From Mariniblastus sp. (GTDB lineage: Bacteria; Planctomycetota; Planctomycetia; Pirellulales; Pirellulaceae), in the NCBI GenBank assembly GCA_011523945.1, contig WTFU01000200.1, positions 1 to 53,850 of the forward strand: a stretch of 53,850 bases of DNA, in the 5' to 3' direction. Each line of letters begins with the position of its first letter. Within the stretch, counting starts at the first letter, position 1. Below are positions 1 through 8,052 of this stretch, one piece after another. The notes beneath the pieces were generated by a model that was given only the letters and a program-made list of their open reading frames with translations, was not told the origin of the DNA and ran no database searches. The translations under genes and the position numbers were made by a program.

Positions 1-2
1 CT

Positions 3-518
3 GCCGAAGTCATCGAGCGTCTGCAACGAGATACGGGAATGGAATCGCTGATGATCGACGATATCTCACTCGATGACTCCCAATCCAGAATCACCCTTTC
101 AAAAGTGCCTAACGAGCCAGGAATAGCGGCTCAGCTATTTGACCGGGTTGCTGCCGCCGGAGTTTTTGTGGATATGATTGTTCAGAGTTACGCCAGCTCT
201 CAAATCGCCGACATTACTTTCACCATGCCTCGGGAACAATTTGATAATGCCCTTACAGTTGCCAATCAAGTTTGTGAAGACTTTGGATGCGACAAAGTAG
301 ATTTCAAAAAAACCATCGCAAAATTATCTGTGTCTGGCGTTGGCCTGAGAAGTCACACCGGTGTGGCCATCGGAATGTTTCGAGCACTCTCTGACGCAGA
401 CATCAATATTGAAACGATGAATACGAGTGAGGTCAGGGTGAACGTAATTGTAGACGGTGATTCCGGTCAAACAGGCATCCAATGCCTTCGCGAAGCCTTC
501 CGTAACTCACTGCGGTAA
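3..518 (+). CDS. lysC: Aspartate kinase, C-terminal regulatory part (partial, 5' end outside window)
   Basis: The reading frame is open from the left edge, so this is the last 171 residues of a longer protein and the internal ATG at 39 is not the true start. It holds two ACT-like halves. The first has the pattern TLSKVPNEPGIAAQLFDRV followed by VDMIVQ. The second has VSGVGLRSHTGVAIGMF and then INIETMNTSEVRVNVIVD. This arrangement is characteristic of the feedback-sensing C-terminus of aspartate kinase, which phosphorylates L-aspartate in the first step of the Lys/Thr/Met pathway. The catalytic kinase domain lies outside the window. Its end faces the metallopeptidase gene, with an intrinsic hairpin between them. 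Family assignment is confident; which end-product inhibits it cannot be read from this fragment. Confidence 0.93.
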   Translation, partial: AEVIERLQRDTGMESLMIDDISLDDSQSRITLSKVPNEPGIAAQLFDRVAAAGVFVDMIVQSYASSQIADITFTMPREQFDNALTVANQVCEDFGCDKVDFKKTIAKLSVSGVGLRSHTGVAIGMFRALSDADINIETMNTSEVRVNVIVDGDSGQTGIQCLREAFRNSLR

Positions 519-530
519 TCTACCGGCGCA

Positions 531-561
531 AAAAAAGGGCTCGTCTTTTCAACGAGCCCTT
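531..561 (-). terminator. Intrinsic terminator between convergent genes
   Basis: A 10-bp perfect stem (AAGGGCTCGT at 535-544 with ACGAGCCCTT at 552-561) encloses a 7-nt loop. Six A residues at 531-536 become a U-tract when read on the minus strand, so it best serves the metallopeptidase gene. It lacks a T-run on the plus side, but the hairpin could still help end lysC transcription. Confidence 0.8.
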
Positions 562-594
562 GATGATTCAACTGTGAATAAGTCGCAGGATAAC

Positions 595-1626
595 CTACTT
601 CGCCCAGCGATGGTTTCGAAGGCTGTAAGGGTCATCGCCAACAGGCGTTTCGACATCCTCTGCTCCTGCTCCCTTGGATCCCAAGGAAACCTTGGTAACT
701 GCCTGGATGCTTACCAAGTTAAAACGCAGGTCATCTGCCGGCGGAATGCCATTGTTCTCAAAAGGGTTACTTCCCTGGCCGGTAATCTTAGGCCATCGAC
801 CGGTTCCGCGACCTTTCTTTGCCGCAAATGCACCATTGACACCCTCAACTGCAAAACCAAGGTCTGCCATTGCTCCCCATGTAGCCTGGGCAATAAATGA
901 ATTTGCAAACACAATCGCGCCGGTATCCGGATCAATATCTCCAACAAATCCAGTCATCAATTCCTTTTTAAACGCACCAGTAAAGGCTTGATTAAAAAAC
1001 GGTGGCAAATCAACCCAGTGCCCAAGTGCTGTTCCGGCTCCACCGCGTTGTTCCAACGGGACAAAAGAAGCAACAGGATTGTTGATATCTCTCCGATAGC
1101 CCATCAAACCGTATTCACCATTGATATACTCAGTTTGACCGAAACCATTTAATGGGCCGATCAAATCATTCCCATCAAACAAAGGTCCAAAACCGAGTGC
1201 GTGCCCCATTTCGTGGGCAATAACAGTAACCAAAATCCCATCCGCTGTCATCGAAGGGAAATCATCGAGATCAAATGTCATTTGAGAACGAAGAGCTACC
1301 GCGTAATTTCGACGACTGGAGCCGAGCGTAAGAATTGCTGTCGGCCCCGCTTGCCCAAGGATACCGCCAGCACCATCGATTGGTGCCACCGTCGCATCGA
1401 TCGTCAAAGAACCAAGCTGATCCCGAATGGCTCGCGGCAATTCAGTGCTGTAAGCCTGAATCCGAGCTTCCCAGATCGCTTCCGCCGCCCGAACCGCAGG
1501 AATTGCCGAAGGGTCGACTGCACTATAGTTGATATTGATAACGTCTGCGTCGGCATTAACCGAGCCTAAAAGAAGCGCTGCTCCCGAAAGTACGCCTGCT
1601 ATCAGTTTTGAAATTCTTCGACTCAT
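595..1626 (-). CDS. Secreted leishmanolysin-like (M8 / metzincin) zinc metallopeptidase
   Basis: A 343-residue exported protease. The ATG at 1626 is chosen over an upstream start at 1716 because it gives a clean signal peptide (MSRRISKLIAGVLSGAALLLG, cleavage near ADA) and has GGAGAA about 9 nt upstream. The zinc site HEMGHALGFG puts ligands at His138 and His142 with Glu139 as general base. A third ligand is likely at His203 (GHW), and ELMTG (Met224) forms the Met-turn. HExxHxxGxxx, then a distant HW, then ELMTG is the order seen in leishmanolysins, so it is placed there rather than with matrixins, whose third His follows closely. No autoinhibitory propeptide Cys is obvious. It probably acts in the periplasm or outside the cell; its substrate is unknown. 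Confidence 0.8.
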   Translation of the reverse strand: MSRRISKLIAGVLSGAALLLGSVNADADVININYSAVDPSAIPAVRAAEAIWEARIQAYSTELPRAIRDQLGSLTIDATVAPIDGAGGILGQAGPTAILTLGSSRRNYAVALRSQMTFDLDDFPSMTADGILVTVIAHEMGHALGFGPLFDGNDLIGPLNGFGQTEYINGEYGLMGYRRDINNPVASFVPLEQRGGAGTALGHWVDLPPFFNQAFTGAFKKELMTGFVGDIDPDTGAIVFANSFIAQATWGAMADLGFAVEGVNGAFAAKKGRGTGRWPKITGQGSNPFENNGIPPADDLRFNLVSIQAVTKVSLGSKGAGAEDVETPVGDDPYSLRNHRWAK

Positions 1627-1985
1627 CTCTGCTTTTCTCCCAAACTCGCTCAGTTGGTTAATCAACAAGCGATTTTTGATAATTGCCAAGCCTGTAAGAC
1701 TTTGACAGTTCTGCATTCAATTAGTTCCAGTATACCTCAAAGTTAGCCCATTGGTGTAAAATCGGGAGTTTTGGGGTATTTCGTTAGAATAGTAAAGCTC
1801 CAGGCTGCCCATTTTCTGATATCAAATATCGAAAAAATGATATGTTCGTCAAATTCCTGCTTTCTTATTCAACCCTCACAAACCAACACCCGATACTCTC
1901 CATAGCGGAATCCCTCGGAATTCCCCGGTAGTGGAATATTTGGATTTCTCGTGGACTGCAACTGCAAATAGGCAGGAAGAAAGCA

Positions 1986-3032
1986 ATGGCGTTGAAAAAT
2001 ACACTTATTATTGGTGCCCTTCTGGTTTCATTTGTCGCCCCTGGGGTGACGGAGGGGCAAGTAAACAAACCGAGTCCTAGGTTCCGCTATAAAAAGCTGG
2101 AATCTGCGGAGAATACCCGGCCGTATGCAACCCCGGGCGTCTTTGATTATGACGCTCAGGTCTTTGCACCGCTGGAATTCACCGACGGGAAAGAAAAGAA
2201 GCCCAACGATGGTTTCTACTTCTCTCTCGATAAGGCATACACCAGTGTCTCGAAAGCGACACGAATCGGTGAGGCATCGGATACGATCCAAACCGGCTCA
2301 ACTTACATCCAGGGATCACGTTATGACTTTGGATGGTTTTCCGACAACGATGACGGATGGGGATTCACCTATCAGGTATCTGACGGCATTTACTACACTG
2401 CCGGACAAGACTCCAGTGTCGCCAATCCAATGATTGTTGACATGAATGTTTCAACTTTTGAAATCAACCGAATGTTCCGTCAGGCACTCTCTGAAGGTGG
2501 TTACTTTGAACCTTACATGGGTGTCCGGTACATGCACATTGGTGACAACACCATCGAAGATACCAACCAGACGGTTGGAACCGACGCTACGGTAAACCGG
2601 TTTAAGCAGAACGTTACCAACGATGGTTTCGGTTTCCAAGCGGGTGGAAAGTATAATTCTCGGCGAGGCCGCTGGCGAACGACAATTGATGGTTCGATTG
2701 CAACTGTTTACAACCAGCAACGGTACTTCGCAACCGACATCACGAACTCATCGACAGGACCGCAAGGAATTTCGGAAACTTACCAGTCGGATCAATCCTT
2801 CGTTCCGATCTTAGACGGTCAGTATGAAATTGCTTACAACATTAGTCGAGACATCTCAATTCGACTTGGTGTTCAAGCTATCTACAGCTGGGCAGGTATT
2901 GCACGAGCGAATACCGAGACCACTAACCTGAATCCGAATTCGATCTTCGGTGCGGGCGGTGCTCCAACGGGCTTCTTTGACGACAGCCACCTATCTGCAG
3001 GCTTCCTTTACGGAATTGAATGGCGACGCTAA
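1986..3032 (+). CDS. Putative outer-membrane beta-barrel protein (planctomycete BBP7-like)
   Basis: A 348-residue protein with a signal peptide (residues 1-24, LLVSFVAPGVTEG) and a start well supported by GGAAG 8-11 nt upstream of the ATG. The mature chain is rich in aromatic and Gly residues in alternating patterns (FGWFSDNDDGWGFTYQ, GYFEPYMGVRYMHIG, DGFGFQAGGKYN). Repeated short strands and a C-terminal FLYGIEWRR strand fit an outer-membrane barrel. Such proteins are numerous in planctomycetes and mostly uncharacterised. It is a single-gene unit ending in a strong terminator. The barrel is inferred from strand pattern; no ligand or transport role can be assigned. Confidence 0.65.
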   Translation: MALKNTLIIGALLVSFVAPGVTEGQVNKPSPRFRYKKLESAENTRPYATPGVFDYDAQVFAPLEFTDGKEKKPNDGFYFSLDKAYTSVSKATRIGEASDTIQTGSTYIQGSRYDFGWFSDNDDGWGFTYQVSDGIYYTAGQDSSVANPMIVDMNVSTFEINRMFRQALSEGGYFEPYMGVRYMHIGDNTIEDTNQTVGTDATVNRFKQNVTNDGFGFQAGGKYNSRRGRWRTTIDGSIATVYNQQRYFATDITNSSTGPQGISETYQSDQSFVPILDGQYEIAYNISRDISIRLGVQAIYSWAGIARANTETTNLNPNSIFGAGGAPTGFFDDSHLSAGFLYGIEWRR

Positions 3033-3063
3033 CGTCAGCCAAGTCAACATTGCTTTCAAAACG

Positions 3064-3100
3064 AAAAGGGACGCGAGTTTAATTGTCGCGTCCCTTTTTT
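3064..3100. terminator. Strong bidirectional intrinsic terminator
   Basis: A 13-bp perfect stem, AAAAGGGACGCGA (3064-3076) with TCGCGTCCCTTTT (3086-3098), has a 9-nt loop. A T6 run follows on the plus strand and a T4 run on the minus strand. It sits between the convergent beta-barrel gene and aceF and can serve both. Confidence 0.92.
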
Positions 3101-3164
3101 ATTTGCGTCCAAAGGTATGATCTCGCTTGTGAGACCAATAGCTTCTGCACCAATCGCTGCTGGG

Positions 3165-4487
3165 CTAGAGAGCCAACAACAATCGGCTCGGTGCCTCAAG
3201 ATAGCCAATGACCTCATTGAGGAACCTTGCAGCTGCCCCTCCATCAATTAAGCGATGGTCATAAGACAAACTTAGTGGCATCATTAAGCGAATTTTCACT
3301 TCATCGCCAACAACGACGGGCAGCTTTCTCGATCGACCCACCAACAAAATTGCGGTTTCAGGAGTATTGATGATCGGCGTGGAATAAGTTCCGCCAATCG
3401 CACCTAAATTGCTGATCGTGAAAGTCCCTCCACGCAAGTCATCAATTGAAAAATCACCTGAACGGACGTCATCAGCCATCTGTCCCAACTGTCTGGCCAC
3501 ATCAGGAATCCCGAGCTTATCCGCCTCGCGAAGTGACGGCACAACGAGCCCCCGTTCAGTGTCAATCGCGATTCCCACGTTGACGTAATCTTTGTAAATG
3601 ATCTGCCCTTGCTCCAGATCAATCGAAGCATTGATTACCGGGTGAGCCTTCAATGCCATCGCGACAGCCTTGACCAGAAACGGCATCGACGTGAGCTTGA
3701 TCCCGCCTGCCGCATACTCCTGTTTACTGTTCTGCCGAATCTCTTCCAACGCCGTTACGTCAGCATCGTCAAAGTTAGTTACCCGCGGGCAAGTCGTCCA
3801 AGACTCATGCATTTTTTTTGCAATGGTCTGTCGAATCTTTGGCATTTTTTCGACATGAATCGGACCATAGCCGTCCGACTGGGTGCCTGCGGATGGCTTA
3901 GCGGAACTTCCACCCTGCCGACTTCCTTCTCGAACCACCTTCAAAACGTCTTCGCGAACAATGCGTCCATGTTCACCAGACCCCTGAATTGTTTGCAAAT
4001 CGACGCCGACTTCCCGAGCGAACCTTCGAATTGCCGGCCCTGCAGCCACCATCACTTTTTTCCCGGATGCAGTCTCTACCGGGGTAGATTCAGGTTTTGA
4101 AACGACGGGTGCCACCGAAGGAACGGGGGCGACAGGTTCGACCGGAGCCACGGGGGCAACTGGCTCCTGAACGACCTCAGCAGGTTTTTCGGGAACAGGG
4201 GGAGCGGGTGCAACCGGTGCGCTTTCGACGGGCGCTGGAGCAGCAGCCGCCGCGGGCTCAACCGACAAAATTGCCTGACCAACTGCGATGGTGTCTCCGA
4301 TTTCGCAATTAATTGCGGTAATTACCCCTTCGACATCCGAAGGGACAAAGACTGTCGCTTTATCGGTCTCTAACTCCACCACTTCTTGCTCAAGCTCCAG
4401 TGTGTCTCCAACGGAAACAAGAATCTCGAGCACATCGCCAGACTCAACACCCTCGGCGATTTTGGGTAATTTAAATTCAACAGCCAT
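3165..4487 (-). CDS. aceF: Pyruvate dehydrogenase E2, dihydrolipoamide acetyltransferase
   Basis: A 440-residue E2 component that moves the acetyl group from lipoamide to CoA. Order of domains: one lipoyl domain (residues 1-78, lipoylated Lys43 in ETDKA); an Ala/Pro/Val-rich swinging linker (about 79-145); a peripheral subunit-binding domain (about 150-185, PAIRRFAREVGVD and GRIVREDV); and a catalytic acyltransferase domain ending with the active-site DHRLIDG motif. The ATG at 4487 is preferred to a TTG at 4511 because the lipoyl domain starts directly there (MAVEFKLPKI). It lies 66 bp downstream of aceE, so the two are probably co-transcribed. Having a single lipoyl domain is common outside enterobacteria. 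No lipoamide dehydrogenase (E3) gene is nearby. Confidence 0.95.
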   Translation of the reverse strand: MAVEFKLPKIAEGVESGDVLEILVSVGDTLELEQEVVELETDKATVFVPSDVEGVITAINCEIGDTIAVGQAILSVEPAAAAAPAPVESAPVAPAPPVPEKPAEVVQEPVAPVAPVEPVAPVPSVAPVVSKPESTPVETASGKKVMVAAGPAIRRFAREVGVDLQTIQGSGEHGRIVREDVLKVVREGSRQGGSSAKPSAGTQSDGYGPIHVEKMPKIRQTIAKKMHESWTTCPRVTNFDDADVTALEEIRQNSKQEYAAGGIKLTSMPFLVKAVAMALKAHPVINASIDLEQGQIIYKDYVNVGIAIDTERGLVVPSLREADKLGIPDVARQLGQMADDVRSGDFSIDDLRGGTFTISNLGAIGGTYSTPIINTPETAILLVGRSRKLPVVVGDEVKIRLMMPLSLSYDHRLIDGGAAARFLNEVIGYLEAPSRLLLAL

Positions 4488-4553
4488 AGGAAATAAAAAG
4501 CCTATTTTCAACTTGTGTTTTATTAATGAATATTCGATTGATGGCGCCAGATA

Positions 4554-7295
4554 CTAGGCATACAGAGGACTAATCTTGTCAGGATCTACCCCAAGATCTT
4601 TGATCGCTTTTTCAACGGTTGCCGCATCGACTTTCCCTTGCTGACACAACTGGTAAAGTGCCGCAACTGTCACGCACTCGGCGTCCACCTCAAAGTGCCG
4701 TCGTAGCGCCGGTCGTGTTTCACTTCGCCCCATCCCATCAGTACCCAGGGCGAGGAAATCATCGGGGAGAAACTGAGCAACTTGCTCGCTGTGAGCCTGA
4801 ACATAGTCGCTTGACGCGATGAACGGCCCTTCCGATCCTTCCAATACAGTTTCGAGGTAACTCTTTCGAGGCTCCATCGTCGGATGGAACATATTCCAAC
4901 GTTTGCACTCTTGTGCATCACGACGCAATTCGTTGTAACTCGTAACACTCCAGACATCACTGGAGATGCTGTACTGATCCGCAAGTATTTCCTGCGCCTT
5001 CAGGACACAATTCATGATTGCTCCACTTCCAAAGAGTTGAACTCGGAGATCACCCTTCTCACTCTCTTTGGTGCGGAACTTGTATATCCCTTTGATGATT
5101 CCCTCTTCGCAACCATCTGGCATTTTTGGCATGATGTAATTGTCATTGCCTACCATGAGATAATAGATCGCCGTCTCACCGTCTTCGTATAGTTTCTTGA
5201 GACCATCGAAAATGATCACTGCAGTTTCATAATGGAATGCCGGATCGTAGGCACGGACGGTTGGGAATGCGATCGCATTGAGCAGACTGTGACCATCCTG
5301 ATGCTGCAAACCTTCTCCATTAAGTGATGTACGCCCAGCGGTTCCTCCTAGCAGGAATCCTTTCGCACGCATATCAGCCGCGGCCCAAATCAGATCGCCA
5401 ATCCTCTGGAAACCGAACATCGAATAGTAGATGTAGAACGGAATCATGTTAATGCCATGGGCACTGTAAGCTGTTCCCGCCGCGTTGAAAGACGCCATCG
5501 AACCGGCTTCAGAAATTCCTTCCTCAAGCAACTGACCGTCCTTGGCCTCTTTGTAATAAGCAGTTTCCGTTCGGTCGACTGGCTCATACAACTGACCCGC
5601 ATGAGCATAAATTCCAACCTGGCGGAACATCCCTTCCATTCCAAAGGTTCTCGACTCATCGGGAACAATTGGAACAATGTTCTTGCCAATCTTTTTGTCA
5701 CGCACCAAACTCGAAAGCAGACGCACCGCACCCATCGTCGTCGACATCTCTCTCTTTTCACTGTCGTCGTCGATTCGTTTTCGATAGTCCTCGAAACGAG
5801 GGACTTCCATCGTTGGAACCGTTGTCGGGCGGGAAGGAACCGGGCCACCGAGCTTAGTTCGCTGCTCCCTCATGTATTTCATTTCGATGCTGTCATCCGA
5901 CGGTTTGTAGAATGGCGCCTTCCCAACATCCTCATCCGAGATTGGAATACCAAACCGCGTTCGGAATTCTAACAACTCGGCTTCGTTCATTTTCTTTTGG
6001 TTGTGAGCGATATTTCGGCCCTCGCCCGCTTCACCAAGTCCGTAACCTTTAATCGTCTTGGCAAGAATGACGGTTGGTTGACCTTTGTGATCTTCCGCTG
6101 CCTTATAGGCCGCGTAAACCTTCTCAGGATCATGTCCACCGCGACGCATGCGGAGTAGTTTCTCATCCGAGTAGTTTTTGACCATCTCAAGCAACTCTGG
6201 GTGTTTCCCAAAGAAATGTTCGCGGGTGTATTCACCCGGCATACCGACGTACTTCTGATACTGACCATCGACGACTTCGCCCATGCGTTTCACCAATAAA
6301 CCAAGTTCGTCTGCCTCTAAGAGTGGATCCCAGTCATCGCCCCAGACGACTTTAATAACGTTCCACCCCGCACCCCGGAACAACGCCTCAAGCTCCTGAA
6401 TGATTTTTCCGTTTCCGCGAACCGGTCCATCCAGACGCTGCAAGTTACAGTTAATTACAAATTTAAGGTTATCTAGCTTTTCACGACCGGCTAAAGTGAT
6501 TGCACCAAGAGATTCCGGTTCATCACATTCGCCATCGCCTAGGAATGCCCATACGCGCTGATTCGAAGTGTCCTTAATTCCTCGATCGTGCAAGTACTCA
6601 TTGAACCGTGCCTGGTAAATTGACATGATCGGCCCAAGCCCCATCGAGACGGTAGGGTACTCCCAGAAATCGGGCATTAGCCAAGGGTGCGGATAGGAAG
6701 AAAGCCCAGGATGGTCTTGCAGTTCACGACGGAAGTTCAAAAGATGCTGTTCGTTCAAACGTCCTTCCATATAGGCTCGCGAGTACATTCCAGGAGAACC
6801 ATGCCCCTGAAAGTAAACCATATCCCCATCAAAACCACTCTCGCCCCGGCCTCGGAAAATATGATTCTGAGCAACCTCGTAAAGTGTTGCGGAAGATGCA
6901 AAGGTCGAAATGTGCCCACCGACGCCCCCCAAACCGGGAGCGGCAGTTGCCTTATTTGCCCGAACCACCATGGCCATCGCATTCCAACGAACGAAACTCT
7001 TAATCCGCCGCTCAATCTCTCGGTTCCCCGGATAAGCCGGTTGCTCGTGTTTCGCAATGGTATTGATGTAAGCAGTATTCGACTTGATCGGTAAATCAAC
7101 TCCCTCGACACGCGCCCGGGCTTCCAAAACCGAAAGAAGATATTTTGCCCGATCTTCTCCCTTGGTACTCATGATGTACTCAAGAGACTCCAACCACTCT
7201 TGCGTTTCAGCCGGATCAACATCGACTGTCTGAGTAATATAAGATTCGTTCGCATCCTCGATTGACTTCGTCGTTGACTTGATCACGTCCGACAT
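4554..7295 (-). CDS. aceE: Pyruvate dehydrogenase E1, homodimeric type
   Basis: A 913-residue thiamine-diphosphate enzyme that decarboxylates pyruvate and acetylates the E2 lipoyl arm. The length fits the single-chain AceE family (about 890 residues), not the split alpha/beta form. The ThDP/Mg motif is visible as GDGECDEPES (253 on) through NCN (282-284). AceE hallmarks include GGHISTFASSATLYEV, VYFQGHGSPGMY and EYPTVSMGLGP. The ATG at 7295 (MSDVIKST) is chosen over a start 18 nt upstream because E1 proteins begin at about this point; the Shine-Dalgarno site is weak (AAGGCG). It heads a two-gene unit with aceF. A perfect 17-bp palindrome about 90 bp upstream may be an operator. Confidence 0.96.
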   Translation of the reverse strand: MSDVIKSTTKSIEDANESYITQTVDVDPAETQEWLESLEYIMSTKGEDRAKYLLSVLEARARVEGVDLPIKSNTAYINTIAKHEQPAYPGNREIERRIKSFVRWNAMAMVVRANKATAAPGLGGVGGHISTFASSATLYEVAQNHIFRGRGESGFDGDMVYFQGHGSPGMYSRAYMEGRLNEQHLLNFRRELQDHPGLSSYPHPWLMPDFWEYPTVSMGLGPIMSIYQARFNEYLHDRGIKDTSNQRVWAFLGDGECDEPESLGAITLAGREKLDNLKFVINCNLQRLDGPVRGNGKIIQELEALFRGAGWNVIKVVWGDDWDPLLEADELGLLVKRMGEVVDGQYQKYVGMPGEYTREHFFGKHPELLEMVKNYSDEKLLRMRRGGHDPEKVYAAYKAAEDHKGQPTVILAKTIKGYGLGEAGEGRNIAHNQKKMNEAELLEFRTRFGIPISDEDVGKAPFYKPSDDSIEMKYMREQRTKLGGPVPSRPTTVPTMEVPRFEDYRKRIDDDSEKREMSTTMGAVRLLSSLVRDKKIGKNIVPIVPDESRTFGMEGMFRQVGIYAHAGQLYEPVDRTETAYYKEAKDGQLLEEGISEAGSMASFNAAGTAYSAHGINMIPFYIYYSMFGFQRIGDLIWAAADMRAKGFLLGGTAGRTSLNGEGLQHQDGHSLLNAIAFPTVRAYDPAFHYETAVIIFDGLKKLYEDGETAIYYLMVGNDNYIMPKMPDGCEEGIIKGIYKFRTKESEKGDLRVQLFGSGAIMNCVLKAQEILADQYSISSDVWSVTSYNELRRDAQECKRWNMFHPTMEPRKSYLETVLEGSEGPFIASSDYVQAHSEQVAQFLPDDFLALGTDGMGRSETRPALRRHFEVDAECVTVAALYQLCQQGKVDAATVEKAIKDLGVDPDKISPLYA

Positions 7296-7385
7296 AAAAT
7301 TTCGCCTTATCACGTTGGGAGGCGCACAGCTTTCACGCAGTGCTTCCTCAAAGTTTTACAACCCGACGCCCGCAATCGTTGCAGA

Positions 7386-7402
7386 CCATTTGATTCAAAT
7401 GG
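7386..7402. promoter_or_regulatory. Perfect 17-bp palindrome upstream of aceE, candidate operator
   Basis: CCATTTGA-T-TCAAATGG has two perfect 8-bp arms around one central base. It lies 91-107 bp upstream of the aceE ATG, in non-coding DNA. Size and symmetry fit a dimeric repressor site. It does not match the enterobacterial PdhR consensus that I remember (ATTGGT-N3-ACCAAT). The regulator is unknown. Confidence 0.45.
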
Positions 7403-8052
7403 GTTGAGATTCTCGTTAAACTCAAAGGTTACAATCAGGGAGATCGAAACCCTCCGGCCTAAGCAGTCTGTTTCTACTAATCAGATTCGGCGCGATTGAG
7501 TGAATCAATGCGTCGTTCCGCGCTCGCTGGCCTAGCCCAAATAATTCTCGTAAATGGAACGCGTTTCGTAAAGCATCAAGTTTATGAACCTAAACGACAA
7601 CCACCCCCTAAAGGGGCAATTGCCAACCCTAAGATTTCACAAAGGAACCCAATTCCACGCTCGGGCCCTAAGCGTAAAATAAGTAACGATCTCAAAAATA
7701 TCCCGCAGCTTAACAAATCGTTAAAAAAGACCGATTTTTGCCCGTGTTTTGAGTGATTACTCCAGTTTTTTCGCCCAGTGAATTTAAAGGAAATTCGGTT
7801 CTCGCGCCCTTACAAACTTCTCAATCGCTTTGATCTACCACCTCTGATTCAGGTAACAAGCAGCAATTCTGGCAGTATCGCACGCAAGCCGAGGAATTTT
7901 TCTTGTTTCTTTCAAGGCATTTCTAGCCCCGCCCGCTGTACGATGTCGCCCCCATCCATCAAACTCTTGAAACCGGTTCCAAGGTTAAGAATTGCGTGAT
8001 CGCGTCTCTTTTCCAGTAACAGATTTAGAATGAGAACGTTTCGAGACAAAAC
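7403..8052. other. Long intergenic region between aceE and the sugar transporter
   Basis: About 650 bases, 757 counting the aceE promoter side. The two flanking genes are divergent, so promoters for both should lie here. An 86-codon frame at 7496-7756 is present, but its product is basic and low-complexity with no recognisable fold. I see no tRNA-like cloverleaf, terminator or repeat in this stretch. Confidence 0.5.

Noticed and set aside
457..900. Plus-strand 147-codon frame opposite the metallopeptidase
   Set aside because: It overlaps the end of lysC, crosses the terminator hairpin and is antisense to a gene with clear catalytic motifs. Its product has no recognisable features.
7496..7756. 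86-codon frame between aceE and the MFS transporter
   Set aside because: The product is a basic, Pro/Lys-rich low-complexity chain with no ribosome site and no family likeness, so it is probably chance.
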